NCBI GenBank assembly: GCA_030609445.1
Contig: JAUWCF010000045.1
Span: 1-7,267, forward strand
DNA: 7,267 nt
From: Thermoplasmatota archaeon
Lineage (GTDB): Archaea > Thermoplasmatota > E2 > DHVEG-1
Direction: 5' to 3'
Shown here: in pieces, positions 1 to 5,987 of the stretch
Layout: every line of letters starts with the position of its first letter
Numbering within the stretch: position 1 is the stretch's first letter
The notes under the pieces: generated by a model
Database searches by the model: none
The model's input: the letters and a program-made list of their open reading frames with translations, nothing else
What the model was told of the DNA's origin: nothing
Made by a program: the position numbers and the translations under genes

Positions 1-55
1 TGTTTTTCTTTATCATAGTTCCACGGTGTAGTTGTTTACAAGTATATATTTCAAC

Positions 56-70
56 TTATAAATATATAAA
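56..70 (+). promoter_or_regulatory. Candidate archaeal TATA box upstream of the KaiC-like gene
   Basis: An uninterrupted A/T run (TTATAAATATATAAA) lies in the non-coding first 132 bases. If it acts as a TATA box on the + strand, transcription would start about 25 bases downstream and leave a leader of roughly 35-45 bases before the ATG at 133. A second TATA-like string at 85-92 (TTAATATA) would give a shorter leader. No Shine-Dalgarno sequence is visible before 133. The assignment rests on base composition and position only. Confidence 0.4.
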
Positions 71-132
71 CATTTCGATAAAAGTTAATATACTTGAAAA
101 AAAACAAGATACTAACAGCTGCAAAAAATTGA

Positions 133-942
133 ATGAACAAAAGCAAAATAGTTATACACGCTAGCACATATTGTTTATCCATGCCCTTAATTCAATCTGA
201 ACACAAAACTGAAGCAAGTAACACCGAGAGAGTAACAACAGGCATTCCCGGCTTAGATCAAATAATCTCAGGAGGCTTCCCAAAAGGATCCATAACACTT
301 GTATCGGGGCCTCCAGGAAGCGGAAAAAGCATACTATGCGGCCAATACCTATACAAAGGAATAGAAGAAGGAGACAGATGCCTATTTCTAACACTTGATA
401 AAAAAGTAGAAGGACTCCTTGCACAAACAGATGAACTAGGAATGAACTTTCAGCCAGCAATTGACAAAGGACAGATAAAATTTCTTTTCCTTAACATCAA
501 CAAAAAACTCATTTACGAAACAATGACAAACGAGATATTATCAGGAGACTACGAAAGAATCGTCCTTGACTCAATCACACCCATCTCAGAAATGCCCATC
601 TACATAAAAAACCATGAGATAACAGATAACATCAACATCATCGACCCTGAAGAATCAACGGATAAAACAAACTTTCCCATACGAAGACTACATCTCCATT
701 ACATCATGAACGCACTGGAAACATCAAACTGCACATCACTGGTCACATCGGAATTGCCACCCAACTCCACCAACTTATCAAGAGATGGTTTCTCAGAATT
801 CTTAGCAGACGCAGTCATAATTCTCAATTACGATTCAACAATGGACAGAAGAAAACTCTCAGTAATGAAAATGAGAAGCACAAAACATACACTCAAACCA
901 CAAGACATCGAAATAGGATACGGCGGATTAAAAATCGTGTAA
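133..942 (+). CDS. Single-domain KaiC-like RecA-superfamily ATPase
   Basis: A 269-residue protein with one KaiC/RecA-type ATPase domain. The domain opens with the family signature TGIPGLD near residues 36-42, followed by FPKG. Walker A is GPPGSGKS at 59-66, a Walker B strand RIVLDS lies at 142-147, and the C-terminal KMRSTKH segment (246-252) matches the conserved basic strand of archaeal KaiC-like proteins. Known KaiC-domain proteins bind ATP and often form hexamers; archaeal single-domain members are mostly uncharacterised and presumed regulatory. After strand LFLTL (84-88), where the family usually has a glutamate pair, this protein has D89-K90, so hydrolysis may be weak. A TGA directly precedes the ATG at 133, which excludes an upstream start; the ATG at 181 (residue 17) is an equally plausible start because the first 16 residues lie outside the domain. 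The gene sits 6 bases before the methyltransferase gene, suggesting cotranscription. Confidence 0.85.
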   Translation: MNKSKIVIHASTYCLSMPLIQSEHKTEASNTERVTTGIPGLDQIISGGFPKGSITLVSGPPGSGKSILCGQYLYKGIEEGDRCLFLTLDKKVEGLLAQTDELGMNFQPAIDKGQIKFLFLNINKKLIYETMTNEILSGDYERIVLDSITPISEMPIYIKNHEITDNINIIDPEESTDKTNFPIRRLHLHYIMNALETSNCTSLVTSELPPNSTNLSRDGFSEFLADAVIILNYDSTMDRRKLSVMKMRSTKHTLKPQDIEIGYGGLKIV

Positions 943-948
943 AATATC

Positions 949-1416
949 ATGTTACACTATAAACCACCAAAAGAACTACGATCTCTTTTCATAGTACATT
1001 ACTCGCCATTATTACTAACTATACTAACAGGACCATTAACAGCAATTTATGGAATCTGGGAGATACCAACAGAAAAAATCATATCAATAACTGCAGGGAT
1101 CATCGTATTTCTAATAGGGACATATGTTTATTTCAGATGGGAGATATTTTGGCATAAAACATACAAAGGACAACTAGTAACAGGAGGAATTTTTCAACAT
1201 ATCAGACATCCACATTACGCCTCACTGCTAATAGTTGGTTTTGGGCTAGCCTTCTTCTTTTACTCCCTCTTTGCACTCGCAATCGCAATCATTGCAATAC
1301 CAATAATGATATGCAGCATCATAGACGAAGAAAAACTACTCATAAAACAATACGGTGAAGAATACAAAAAATTCATGAAAAAAGTACCATGGAGAATGAT
1401 TCCAAAGATATTTTGA
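949..1416 (+). CDS. Integral membrane methyltransferase, ICMT/phospholipid methyltransferase family
   Basis: A 155-residue, mostly hydrophobic protein. Membrane segments are visible at about 17-36, 44-62 and a long hydrophobic stretch at 90-124 that could form a helical hairpin. The cytosolic signature of isoprenylcysteine carboxyl methyltransferase-like enzymes is present: TGGIFQHIRHPHY (78-90) with the conserved RHPxY, and D126-E127-E128 followed by the YGEEYKKF element (135-142). In this family these segments bind S-adenosylmethionine and complete the active site at the membrane face. The substrate cannot be told from sequence; prokaryotic members act on varied lipids or small molecules, and true prenylcysteine methylation is not implied. 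It begins 6 bases after the KaiC-like gene with no obvious Shine-Dalgarno sequence. The protein ends in IPKIF, a common type of ending in the family. A near copy of this gene end reappears about 118 bases downstream. Confidence 0.82.
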   Translation: MLHYKPPKELRSLFIVHYSPLLLTILTGPLTAIYGIWEIPTEKIISITAGIIVFLIGTYVYFRWEIFWHKTYKGQLVTGGIFQHIRHPHYASLLIVGFGLAFFFYSLFALAIAIIAIPIMICSIIDEEKLLIKQYGEEYKKFMKKVPWRMIPKIF

Positions 1417-1533
1417 TACTATGAAAGAATGCCAGGGAGCAAGCGTATAAACAATCCGCTCCCTATCATTCCCCTTACTTTCTTTCTTGATTATTTTTAT
1501 CGATCTATCATTGTTCATCCCAAAGATATTTGA
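1402..1533 (+). repeat. Direct repeat of the methyltransferase gene end flanking the hairpin
   Basis: CCAAAGATATTT occurs at 1402-1413, inside the last codons of the methyltransferase gene, and again at 1520-1531, in both cases followed by or nearly followed by TGA. The two copies start 118 bases apart. Read in the corresponding frame, the second copy gives I-P-K-I-F and continues E-K-E-T to a TAA at 1544-1546. The entry spans both copies and the hairpin-bearing segment between them. Confidence 0.6.
1427..1500 (+). terminator. Hairpin plus T-rich tract after the methyltransferase gene
   Basis: An inverted repeat AGGGAGC (1434-1440) / GCTCCCT (1458-1464) forms a perfect 7-bp stem with a 17-base loop. 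It is extended, across a 2x2 internal loop, by GAATG (1427-1431) pairing with CATTC (1467-1471). A pyrimidine-rich tract full of T runs follows (about 1475-1500). Position after a stop codon and the T-rich tail fit a transcription terminator. Archaeal terminators depend mainly on T tracts, so the hairpin could instead affect RNA processing or stability. Confidence 0.5.
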
Positions 1534-1557
1534 AAAGGAAACATAATAGAGAGCTTT

Positions 1558-2592
1558 GTGACAGATCAAAAAGACTGGGCGAGAAAAAAAGCAGAACTCA
1601 TATCGAACGGAAAAATCTACATACCAAACGATATAAAACTACCATATCCTCTTGAAAGATCAACCGCAGGACCAGGAGCAGGAGCTTTATCAATCACGCT
1701 TTCTTTTAACAATAAAAACATAAAACTTGAGGTAAGTAGAAATCAAAATGAATCATATTCGTTACAAAAAAAAGATAATACATACAATATAATAAAGAAA
1801 GGAGGAAAATTTCTTGAAGACGTAAAAATCATTCCAACAGCATTTCATGCACCGGGACAAGCATTTATCAATTTAGAGAACAGATGTATCTACAAATGCG
1901 CCTTCTGCAGCTTATCAGAACATAGATTTCTTCAAGATTATGACGAAGATAAATTCGTAGATTTAATTATTAAAGCTTCAAAACGCAGTGATTTTTCTGC
2001 TGTTTCTTTAACAAGTGGAGTGTATCCAAACAACACAAGAGTAATAAAAACGATGTGTGAAATAATACAAAAGGTCAAAGAAAAACTACCGGACATACCA
2101 ATCGGTGTAGAACCATATATATCCAAAAGGGAGGAAATAGTATTTCTTAAAAAAGCAGGTGCAGATGAAATAAAAATAAATCTGCAAATCCCAAATAAAG
2201 ACCTCTTTGAAAAAATATGTCCAGATTTTGATTACGACGATATCATGAATATGCTTAATGCATCAGTAGAAATCTTTGGAAGGGGAAAGGTTACATCAAA
2301 TATTATTTTTGGGCTAGGGGAATCAGATGAAACAGTACTCAAAGCTATAGAAATACTAGCATCAAAAGGTGTTGTCCCAACATTAAGAAAAATACGAATT
2401 AATAAAGACAATAAGAAAAAACTAGAGGAAGCATTATCTTATAAAATACCAGATACATCCTCTGAACGAATCATTCAACTTGCCAATGAGCAAAAAAAGA
2501 TACTAAAAAAACATAATCTTACAACAAAAACATTCAAAACAATGTGTCACCCATGTGGTTGCTGCGACATTGTTTCTTTCTGGGACGTTTAA
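1558..2592 (+). CDS. Radical SAM protein, biotin synthase-related type, with C-terminal cysteine cluster
   Basis: A 344-residue radical SAM enzyme. The cluster-binding motif is C110-x3-C114-x2-C117 (CIYKCAFC), which holds the 4Fe-4S cluster that cleaves S-adenosylmethionine. A downstream FGLGES motif (251-256) fits the glycine-rich SAM-contacting strand of BioB-like TIM barrels. About 100 residues precede the barrel and include a glycine-rich STAGPGAG stretch (35-42). The last 15 residues carry C330-x2-C333-x-C335-C336, a possible site for a second iron-sulfur cluster or another metal. The whole resembles the archaeal 'biotin synthase-related' radical SAM group (COG2516 from memory), whose reaction is unknown to me. 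Substrate cannot be inferred. The start is GTG at 1558: an in-frame TGA at 1531-1533 closes the frame upstream and no ATG lies between. A GAGAG string just upstream is at best a weak ribosome binding site. Confidence 0.85.
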   Translation: MTDQKDWARKKAELISNGKIYIPNDIKLPYPLERSTAGPGAGALSITLSFNNKNIKLEVSRNQNESYSLQKKDNTYNIIKKGGKFLEDVKIIPTAFHAPGQAFINLENRCIYKCAFCSLSEHRFLQDYDEDKFVDLIIKASKRSDFSAVSLTSGVYPNNTRVIKTMCEIIQKVKEKLPDIPIGVEPYISKREEIVFLKKAGADEIKINLQIPNKDLFEKICPDFDYDDIMNMLNASVEIFGRGKVTSNIIFGLGESDETVLKAIEILASKGVVPTLRKIRINKDNKKKLEEALSYKIPDTSSERIIQLANEQKKILKKHNLTTKTFKTMCHPCGCCDIVSFWDV

Positions 2593-2610
2593 AAAAGAGA
2601 GGTAACAACA

Positions 2611-2618
2611 TTTATATA
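2611..2618 (+). promoter_or_regulatory. TATA box of the ribosomal protein operon
   Basis: TTTATATA is an essentially perfect archaeal TATA box and stands out in the gap before L3. With normal spacing, transcription would begin near 2640, leaving a leader of about 150 bases before the L3 ATG. The purine/A-rich bases just upstream (GGTAACAACA, 2601-2610) are where a BRE would lie. Confidence 0.75.
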
Positions 2619-2640
2619 CCATTTCTTTTATGCCTACCTT

Positions 2641-2667
2641 CCTGATCTATACCAGACATGAATCGGG
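2641..2667 (+). promoter_or_regulatory. Leader hairpin 1 before L3
   Basis: CCTGAT (2641-2646) can pair with ATCGGG (2662-2667) through six pairs including one U-G wobble, with a 15-base loop. It falls at the predicted 5' end of the operon transcript. Short stems of this kind arise by chance, so support is limited. Confidence 0.3.
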
Positions 2668-2690
2668 CAATTCAATAAGAACCCCGGTAA

Positions 2691-2720
2691 CAAACAGCAA
2701 CATAAGCTTTTAGCTGTTTG
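2691..2720 (+). promoter_or_regulatory. Leader hairpin 2 before L3, candidate operon control element
   Basis: CAAACAGC (2691-2698) and GCTGTTTG (2713-2720) form a perfect 8-bp stem around a 14-base loop that contains AAGCTT. The hairpin lies in the middle of the predicted L3 leader, about 70 bases before the start codon, and has no T tract after it, so it is not an evident terminator. Ribosomal operons are commonly controlled by one of their own products binding the leader; here that is an inference from position and structure. Confidence 0.45.
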
Positions 2721-2777
2721 CCAGATGTCACGGTTTAGAAATTTGAAGCATAAAAGTTAGCCTAAATCAAATCATTC

Positions 2778-2784
2778 AGAGGGT
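2778..2784 (+). promoter_or_regulatory. Shine-Dalgarno sequence selecting the L3 start
   Basis: AGAGGGT ends five bases before the ATG at 2790. Another ATG at 2785 is out of frame with L3 and only one base after the GGGT string, too close for initiation. Spacing therefore supports 2790. Confidence 0.65.
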
Positions 2785-2789
2785 ATGTT

Positions 2790-3782
2790 ATGGGTAACAC
2801 ACATCATCCAAAAAGAGGATCACATGGCTTTTCGCCACGAAAAAGAGCAAAAAGTGAAACACCACACATTAAAAGTTGGGCAGAAGGCGGCGAAAAACCA
2901 AAGATACAAGGATTTTTCGGTTACAAAGCAGGTATGACCCACACTTTTATGATAGACTATAGGCCCACTTCCACAACGTCAGGAAGAGAAGTAAGAGAAC
3001 CAGTCACGGTTGTTGAAACACCTCCAATAAAAATTGCAGCTGTACGAGCATATCAAAGAGCATCATATGGATTGTACACCACAGGCGAGATCTGGGCCGA
3101 TAAACTTGACCCTGAACTATCAAAAAGAATTCCTCTTGCAAAAAAACAGAAAAAGAAAAACTGGGACTTCACAAAAGATGCAGAGGAAATACGAGTCTTA
3201 ATATATACACAACCAAAGCTTGTTACTGGTACACCAAAGAAAACACCTGAACTTAGTGAACTACGAATTGGCGGGGGAAGCATCGAAGAGCAGATAACAT
3301 ACGCAAAAGAAATTCTCGGAAAAGAGCTTAAGATAAACGACGTCATAAACGAAGGTGACATGCTTGACATCATTGCAGTGACAAAAGGAAAAGGATTCCA
3401 GGGTGCAGTAAAACGCTGGGGGGTAAAACTCCTCACACATAAAAACTCAAAACATCGCAGGATGATCGGAACAGCAGGATCATGGCATCCTAACTGGGTC
3501 CAAGCAACAGTTCCACAAGCCGGCCAGATGGGATATCATCAAAGAACAGAATATAACAAGCGTGTCCTTAAAGTTGGAGAAAATGGAGAAGAGATTACTC
3601 CATCCGGTGGTTTTCCACATTACGGCGTTATCAGAAATTCATATATTCTTATTCATGGCTCAATTCCAGGACCTGCAAAACGTTTGATAGGCATGAGAGA
3701 TGCAGTCCGATACCAACGTGGTGTGAAAGTCGAAAAACCAGAAATAAGTTACATATCTACAACAAGTAAACAAGGAGCATAA
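2790..3782 (+). CDS. rplC: Large-subunit ribosomal protein L3 (uL3), archaeal type
   Basis: A 330-residue protein of the long archaeal/eukaryal L3 class (bacterial L3 is near 210). L3 is an early 23S rRNA-binding protein whose extensions reach the peptidyl transferase centre. Recognisable segments are the basic N-terminus with GFSPRKRA (13-20), GFFGYKAGMTH (41-51), TKGKGFQGAVKRWG (198-211), SWHPNW (231-236, the tip of the loop that approaches the active centre) and GQMGYHQRTEYNKR (245-258). Length and motifs indicate an intact gene. It is the first gene of the operon, behind a clear TATA box and a long leader, with AGAGGG correctly spaced before the ATG. The AGGAG near its 3' end (3773-3777) serves the next gene. 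Confidence 0.98.
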   Translation: MGNTHHPKRGSHGFSPRKRAKSETPHIKSWAEGGEKPKIQGFFGYKAGMTHTFMIDYRPTSTTSGREVREPVTVVETPPIKIAAVRAYQRASYGLYTTGEIWADKLDPELSKRIPLAKKQKKKNWDFTKDAEEIRVLIYTQPKLVTGTPKKTPELSELRIGGGSIEEQITYAKEILGKELKINDVINEGDMLDIIAVTKGKGFQGAVKRWGVKLLTHKNSKHRRMIGTAGSWHPNWVQATVPQAGQMGYHQRTEYNKRVLKVGENGEEITPSGGFPHYGVIRNSYILIHGSIPGPAKRLIGMRDAVRYQRGVKVEKPEISYISTTSKQGA

Positions 3783-3784
3783 AA

Positions 3785-4546
3785 ATGGCGAAAGTAAATG
3801 TTTATGGAACTGATGGTGCGGTGAAAGAAACCATTGATTTACCACAAGTATTTGATACTCCTTATCGCCCAGATGTTATACAAAAATCATTTAACGTCCT
3901 TCATTCAAACAAAAGACAACCCTATGGAGCAGATCCACTCGCAGGAACAAAACATGCAACTGCATCTGTTGGTAAAGGACGAGGACAATCAAGAGTACCA
4001 CGACTTACTCAGGGGCGGACAGCAGCACTAGCACCATGTGTTGTTGGGGGACGAAGAGCACATCCTCCAAAGGCAGAGAAAAACTGGAAAGAAAAAATGA
4101 ATAAAAAAGAAAAACTTCTTGCAAAAAACTCTGCACTTGCTGCAACAAAAGATAAAGAAATTGTTACAGGACGAGGTCACGCATTTGACGAAAAAATTAC
4201 ACTTCCGGTCATTATAGCTGACGAGTTTGAAAAAATCAAAAAGACAAAAGACATAATCACCGCGTTAGAAAAGATTGGTATTTACAATGATGTACTTCGT
4301 TCAATAAACGGTAAACACATACGGGCAGGCAGAGGGAAAAGCAGAGGACGAAAATATAGGATACCAAAATCACTACTTATTGTTTCTACAAAAGATACGT
4401 TAGAGAAAAGCTCGAATAATTTATGTGGTGTAGACATAACAAAACCAGATCAGTTAAATATTGAATATCTCGCGCCCGGTGGAGACGCAGGAAGACTTAC
4501 CGTATTTACAAAATCTGCTTTACAGCAACTTGGAGGCAGTAAATAA
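3785..4546 (+). CDS. rplD: Large-subunit ribosomal protein L4 (uL4), archaeal/eukaryal type
   Basis: A 253-residue L4, normal for archaea. L4 binds domain I of 23S rRNA and sends an extended internal loop into the exit tunnel. That loop is evident as a basic, glycine-rich stretch at about 43-96, with KRQPYGAD (43-50), GKGRGQSRVPR (63-73) and GGRRAHPP (88-95). The C-terminal half contains KHIRAGRGKSRGR (177-189), typical of the archaeal form. The gene starts two bases after the L3 stop, with AGGAG seven bases before the ATG, and its TAA overlaps the L23 ATG by one base. In bacteria L4 is the autogenous repressor of the S10 operon; whether that holds here is open. Confidence 0.98.
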   Translation: MAKVNVYGTDGAVKETIDLPQVFDTPYRPDVIQKSFNVLHSNKRQPYGADPLAGTKHATASVGKGRGQSRVPRLTQGRTAALAPCVVGGRRAHPPKAEKNWKEKMNKKEKLLAKNSALAATKDKEIVTGRGHAFDEKITLPVIIADEFEKIKKTKDIITALEKIGIYNDVLRSINGKHIRAGRGKSRGRKYRIPKSLLIVSTKDTLEKSSNNLCGVDITKPDQLNIEYLAPGGDAGRLTVFTKSALQQLGGSK

Positions 4547-4803
4547 TGGATACTTATAAAATAATATTTCATCCATATGTTACAGAAAAAACGATGAATC
4601 AAATGGAAAGAAACAATGCCTTAGAATTTATCGTTAAAAGAGATGCGAATAAACAGCAGATTAAACAATCCGTTGAAACGCTGTTTGATGTGAAAGTAAA
4701 AAACGTTAACACAAGAATTACAAAAAATGGGAAACACGCAATCGTCGTATTTATGCCTGAATTTAAAGCAGAAGACATTGGTATGAGAATAGGAGTATTC
4801 TAG
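4546..4803 (+). CDS. rplW: Large-subunit ribosomal protein L23 (uL23)
   Basis: An 85-residue protein of the short archaeal L23 class. L23 sits at the tunnel exit and is the main docking point for the signal recognition particle and other nascent-chain factors. The N-terminal HPYVTEKTM (8-16) is the family signature. It is followed by the conserved FIVKRDANKQQIKQSVE region (28-44) and the FDVKVKNVNT strand (47-56). Compared with bacterial proteins it lacks the extended loop reaching into the tunnel, as usual in archaea. It starts on the TAATG junction with L4, with GGAGG nine bases upstream, so translation is probably coupled. Confidence 0.97.
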   Translation: MDTYKIIFHPYVTEKTMNQMERNNALEFIVKRDANKQQIKQSVETLFDVKVKNVNTRITKNGKHAIVVFMPEFKAEDIGMRIGVF

Positions 4804-4812
4804 GAGCATACT

Positions 4813-5520
4813 ATGGGAAAAAATCTAATACAGCAGAGGCGAGGAAGAAGAAAAGGACGATTCAATGTCCCTTCTCATAAATTTAGAGGAGAAATTAAAT
4901 ACTCTAATGAAAAAAAGCTGAAAGGTATCGTTGAAGAAATACTTCATGACCCCGGAAGAACATCACCTCTTGCAAAAATACGGCTTGAAAACAACAAAAC
5001 AATGCTCATCCTTGCAACAGAAGGAACAGAAGTTGGTCGTGAAATTAGATTTACAGAAAATAAAAGCGATTGTCTCAAAGGAAACATACTTCCCGTTGGG
5101 ACAATCCCTGAAGGATACCCAATTTATAACATTGAAATTACTCCCGGAGATGGAGGAAAACTTGTTCGAGCGGGAGGAAGCGGTGCAGCCGTTGTGTCAC
5201 ATGATTCAAAGAAAACCGTTGTAAAACTTCCTTCAGGTCAATTCAAAACATTGGATTCATCCTGCAGAGCAACAGTCGGGATTGCTGCTGGCGGTGGAAG
5301 AAAAGACAAACCGTTTCTAAAAGCAGGAAACAAATACCATGCACATAGGAAAAAAGGAAAACAATATCCTATTGTTCGAGGAGTTGCAATGAATCCAGTC
5401 AATCATCCCCATGGCGGTGGAGGTCATCAACATGTCGGCGGCCCAAGCACGGTTCCTCGTGGTGCGCCTCCAGGGAGAAAAGTTGGAAATATCGCTGCTA
5501 AACGTACAGGGAGAAAGTAG
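4813..5520 (+). CDS. rplB: Large-subunit ribosomal protein L2 (uL2)
   Basis: A 235-residue L2, normal for archaea. L2 is essential for subunit association and stabilises the peptidyl transferase centre. The strongest evidence is the C-terminal signature MNPVNHPHGGGGHQH (193-207) followed by GGPSTVPRGAPPGRKVG (209-225). H198 corresponds to E. coli His229, long discussed for its role near the active centre. The GGGGHQHVGG form is archaeal/eukaryal rather than bacterial. The SH3-like barrel region includes KLVRAGGSGA (116-125). A GGAG overlapping the L23 stop (TAGGAG, 4801-4806) provides the ribosome binding site. Intact and typical. Confidence 0.99.
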   Translation: MGKNLIQQRRGRRKGRFNVPSHKFRGEIKYSNEKKLKGIVEEILHDPGRTSPLAKIRLENNKTMLILATEGTEVGREIRFTENKSDCLKGNILPVGTIPEGYPIYNIEITPGDGGKLVRAGGSGAAVVSHDSKKTVVKLPSGQFKTLDSSCRATVGIAAGGGRKDKPFLKAGNKYHAHRKKGKQYPIVRGVAMNPVNHPHGGGGHQHVGGPSTVPRGAPPGRKVGNIAAKRTGRK

Positions 5521-5525
5521 ATAAT

Positions 5526-5981
5526 ATGGCAAGAAAAGTTATCTTTCGATCATCTGCAAGAAGCAGAAGGAAAAAAGAGCGGAAAAAGATAGGAGTAAAG
5601 AAAAAAGAGTTCAAATTCTGTGGACTTACCGCCGAAGAACTGCAAAATCTCTCTATAGATGAATTACTTCCCTTGATTCCTTCAAGAATGAGGCGGACAC
5701 TTAAAAGAGGGCTCACAAAAGAACAAAATAAGCTTCTAGAGGATATAAAAAGTGCAAAAGGAGATATGATAAAAACCCATTGCAGAGATATGATAATATT
5801 ACCTGCGTTTATTGGACATAATATACTTGTTCATAGTGGAAAAGAGTTTCAAAGAGTAAACATACAGCCTCAAATGGTGGGGCATTACCTTGGAGAATTT
5901 GCGTTAACTCGTAAGAAGGTAAAACATACAGGACCTGGTGTTGGAGCTACTAGATCCTCGAAATTTATGCCGTTGAAGTGA
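5526..5981 (+). CDS. rpsS: Small-subunit ribosomal protein S19 (uS19)
   Basis: A 151-residue S19 of the long archaeal/eukaryal class (bacterial S19 is about 92). S19 lies in the small-subunit head and forms a bridge to the large subunit near the A-site tRNA. The core is clear from LPLIPSRMRRTLKRGLT (48-64), KTHCRDMIILPAFIGHNILV (83-102), HSGKEFQRVNI (103-113), MVGHYLGEFALTRK (117-130) and the C-terminal HTGPGVGATRSSKF (134-147). The first 30 residues are unusually basic, with R11-x-R-R-K-K-x-R-K-K and KKK at 25-27, before the core begins at about residue 31. The ATG at 5526 is the natural start, five bases after L2 and about twelve after a GGGAG string. Confidence 0.97.
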   Translation: MARKVIFRSSARSRRKKERKKIGVKKKEFKFCGLTAEELQNLSIDELLPLIPSRMRRTLKRGLTKEQNKLLEDIKSAKGDMIKTHCRDMIILPAFIGHNILVHSGKEFQRVNIQPQMVGHYLGEFALTRKKVKHTGPGVGATRSSKFMPLK

Positions 5982-5987
5982 TGAAAA

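Noticed and set aside
1..16. Possible start of a minus-strand gene, with ATG at bases 16-14 reading leftward.
   Set aside because: Only five codons are visible, with no ribosome binding site and no way to test coding potential, so it is not listed as a feature.
161..460. Hydrophobic minus-strand open frame opposite the KaiC-like gene, which could look like a membrane protein.
   Set aside because: The plus strand encodes a clear Walker A ATPase across the same bases. Leucine/phenylalanine richness is a by-product of the complementary strand.
2601..2693. Direct repeat GGTAACAA at 2601-2608 and 2686-2693, considered as a repeated operator.
   Set aside because: Eight bases with only two copies in AT-rich DNA is weak, and the copies lie on opposite sides of the TATA box with no symmetry to suggest a regulator site.
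2630..2713. A 27-codon open frame in the gap before L3 (ATG at 2630 to TAG at 2711-2713), possibly an upstream ORF.
   Set aside because: Its ATG lies about 12 bases after the TATA box, before the expected transcript start near 2640. It has no ribosome binding site and its stop falls inside hairpin 2. It is best treated as chance.
2658..2760. Two very short open frames in the L3 leader, starting at ATG 2658 (6 codons) and ATG 2725 (11 codons).
   Set aside because: Neither has a Shine-Dalgarno sequence or a recognisable peptide, and frames this short are expected by chance. The second would matter only if conserved in relatives.
3053..3436. Long minus-strand open frame opposite L3, and similar antisense frames opposite L4, L2, S19, L22 and S3.
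   Set aside because: They are shadows of strongly conserved ribosomal protein genes, low in complexity and rich in Ser/Phe as expected for the complement of Lys/Glu-rich coding sequence.
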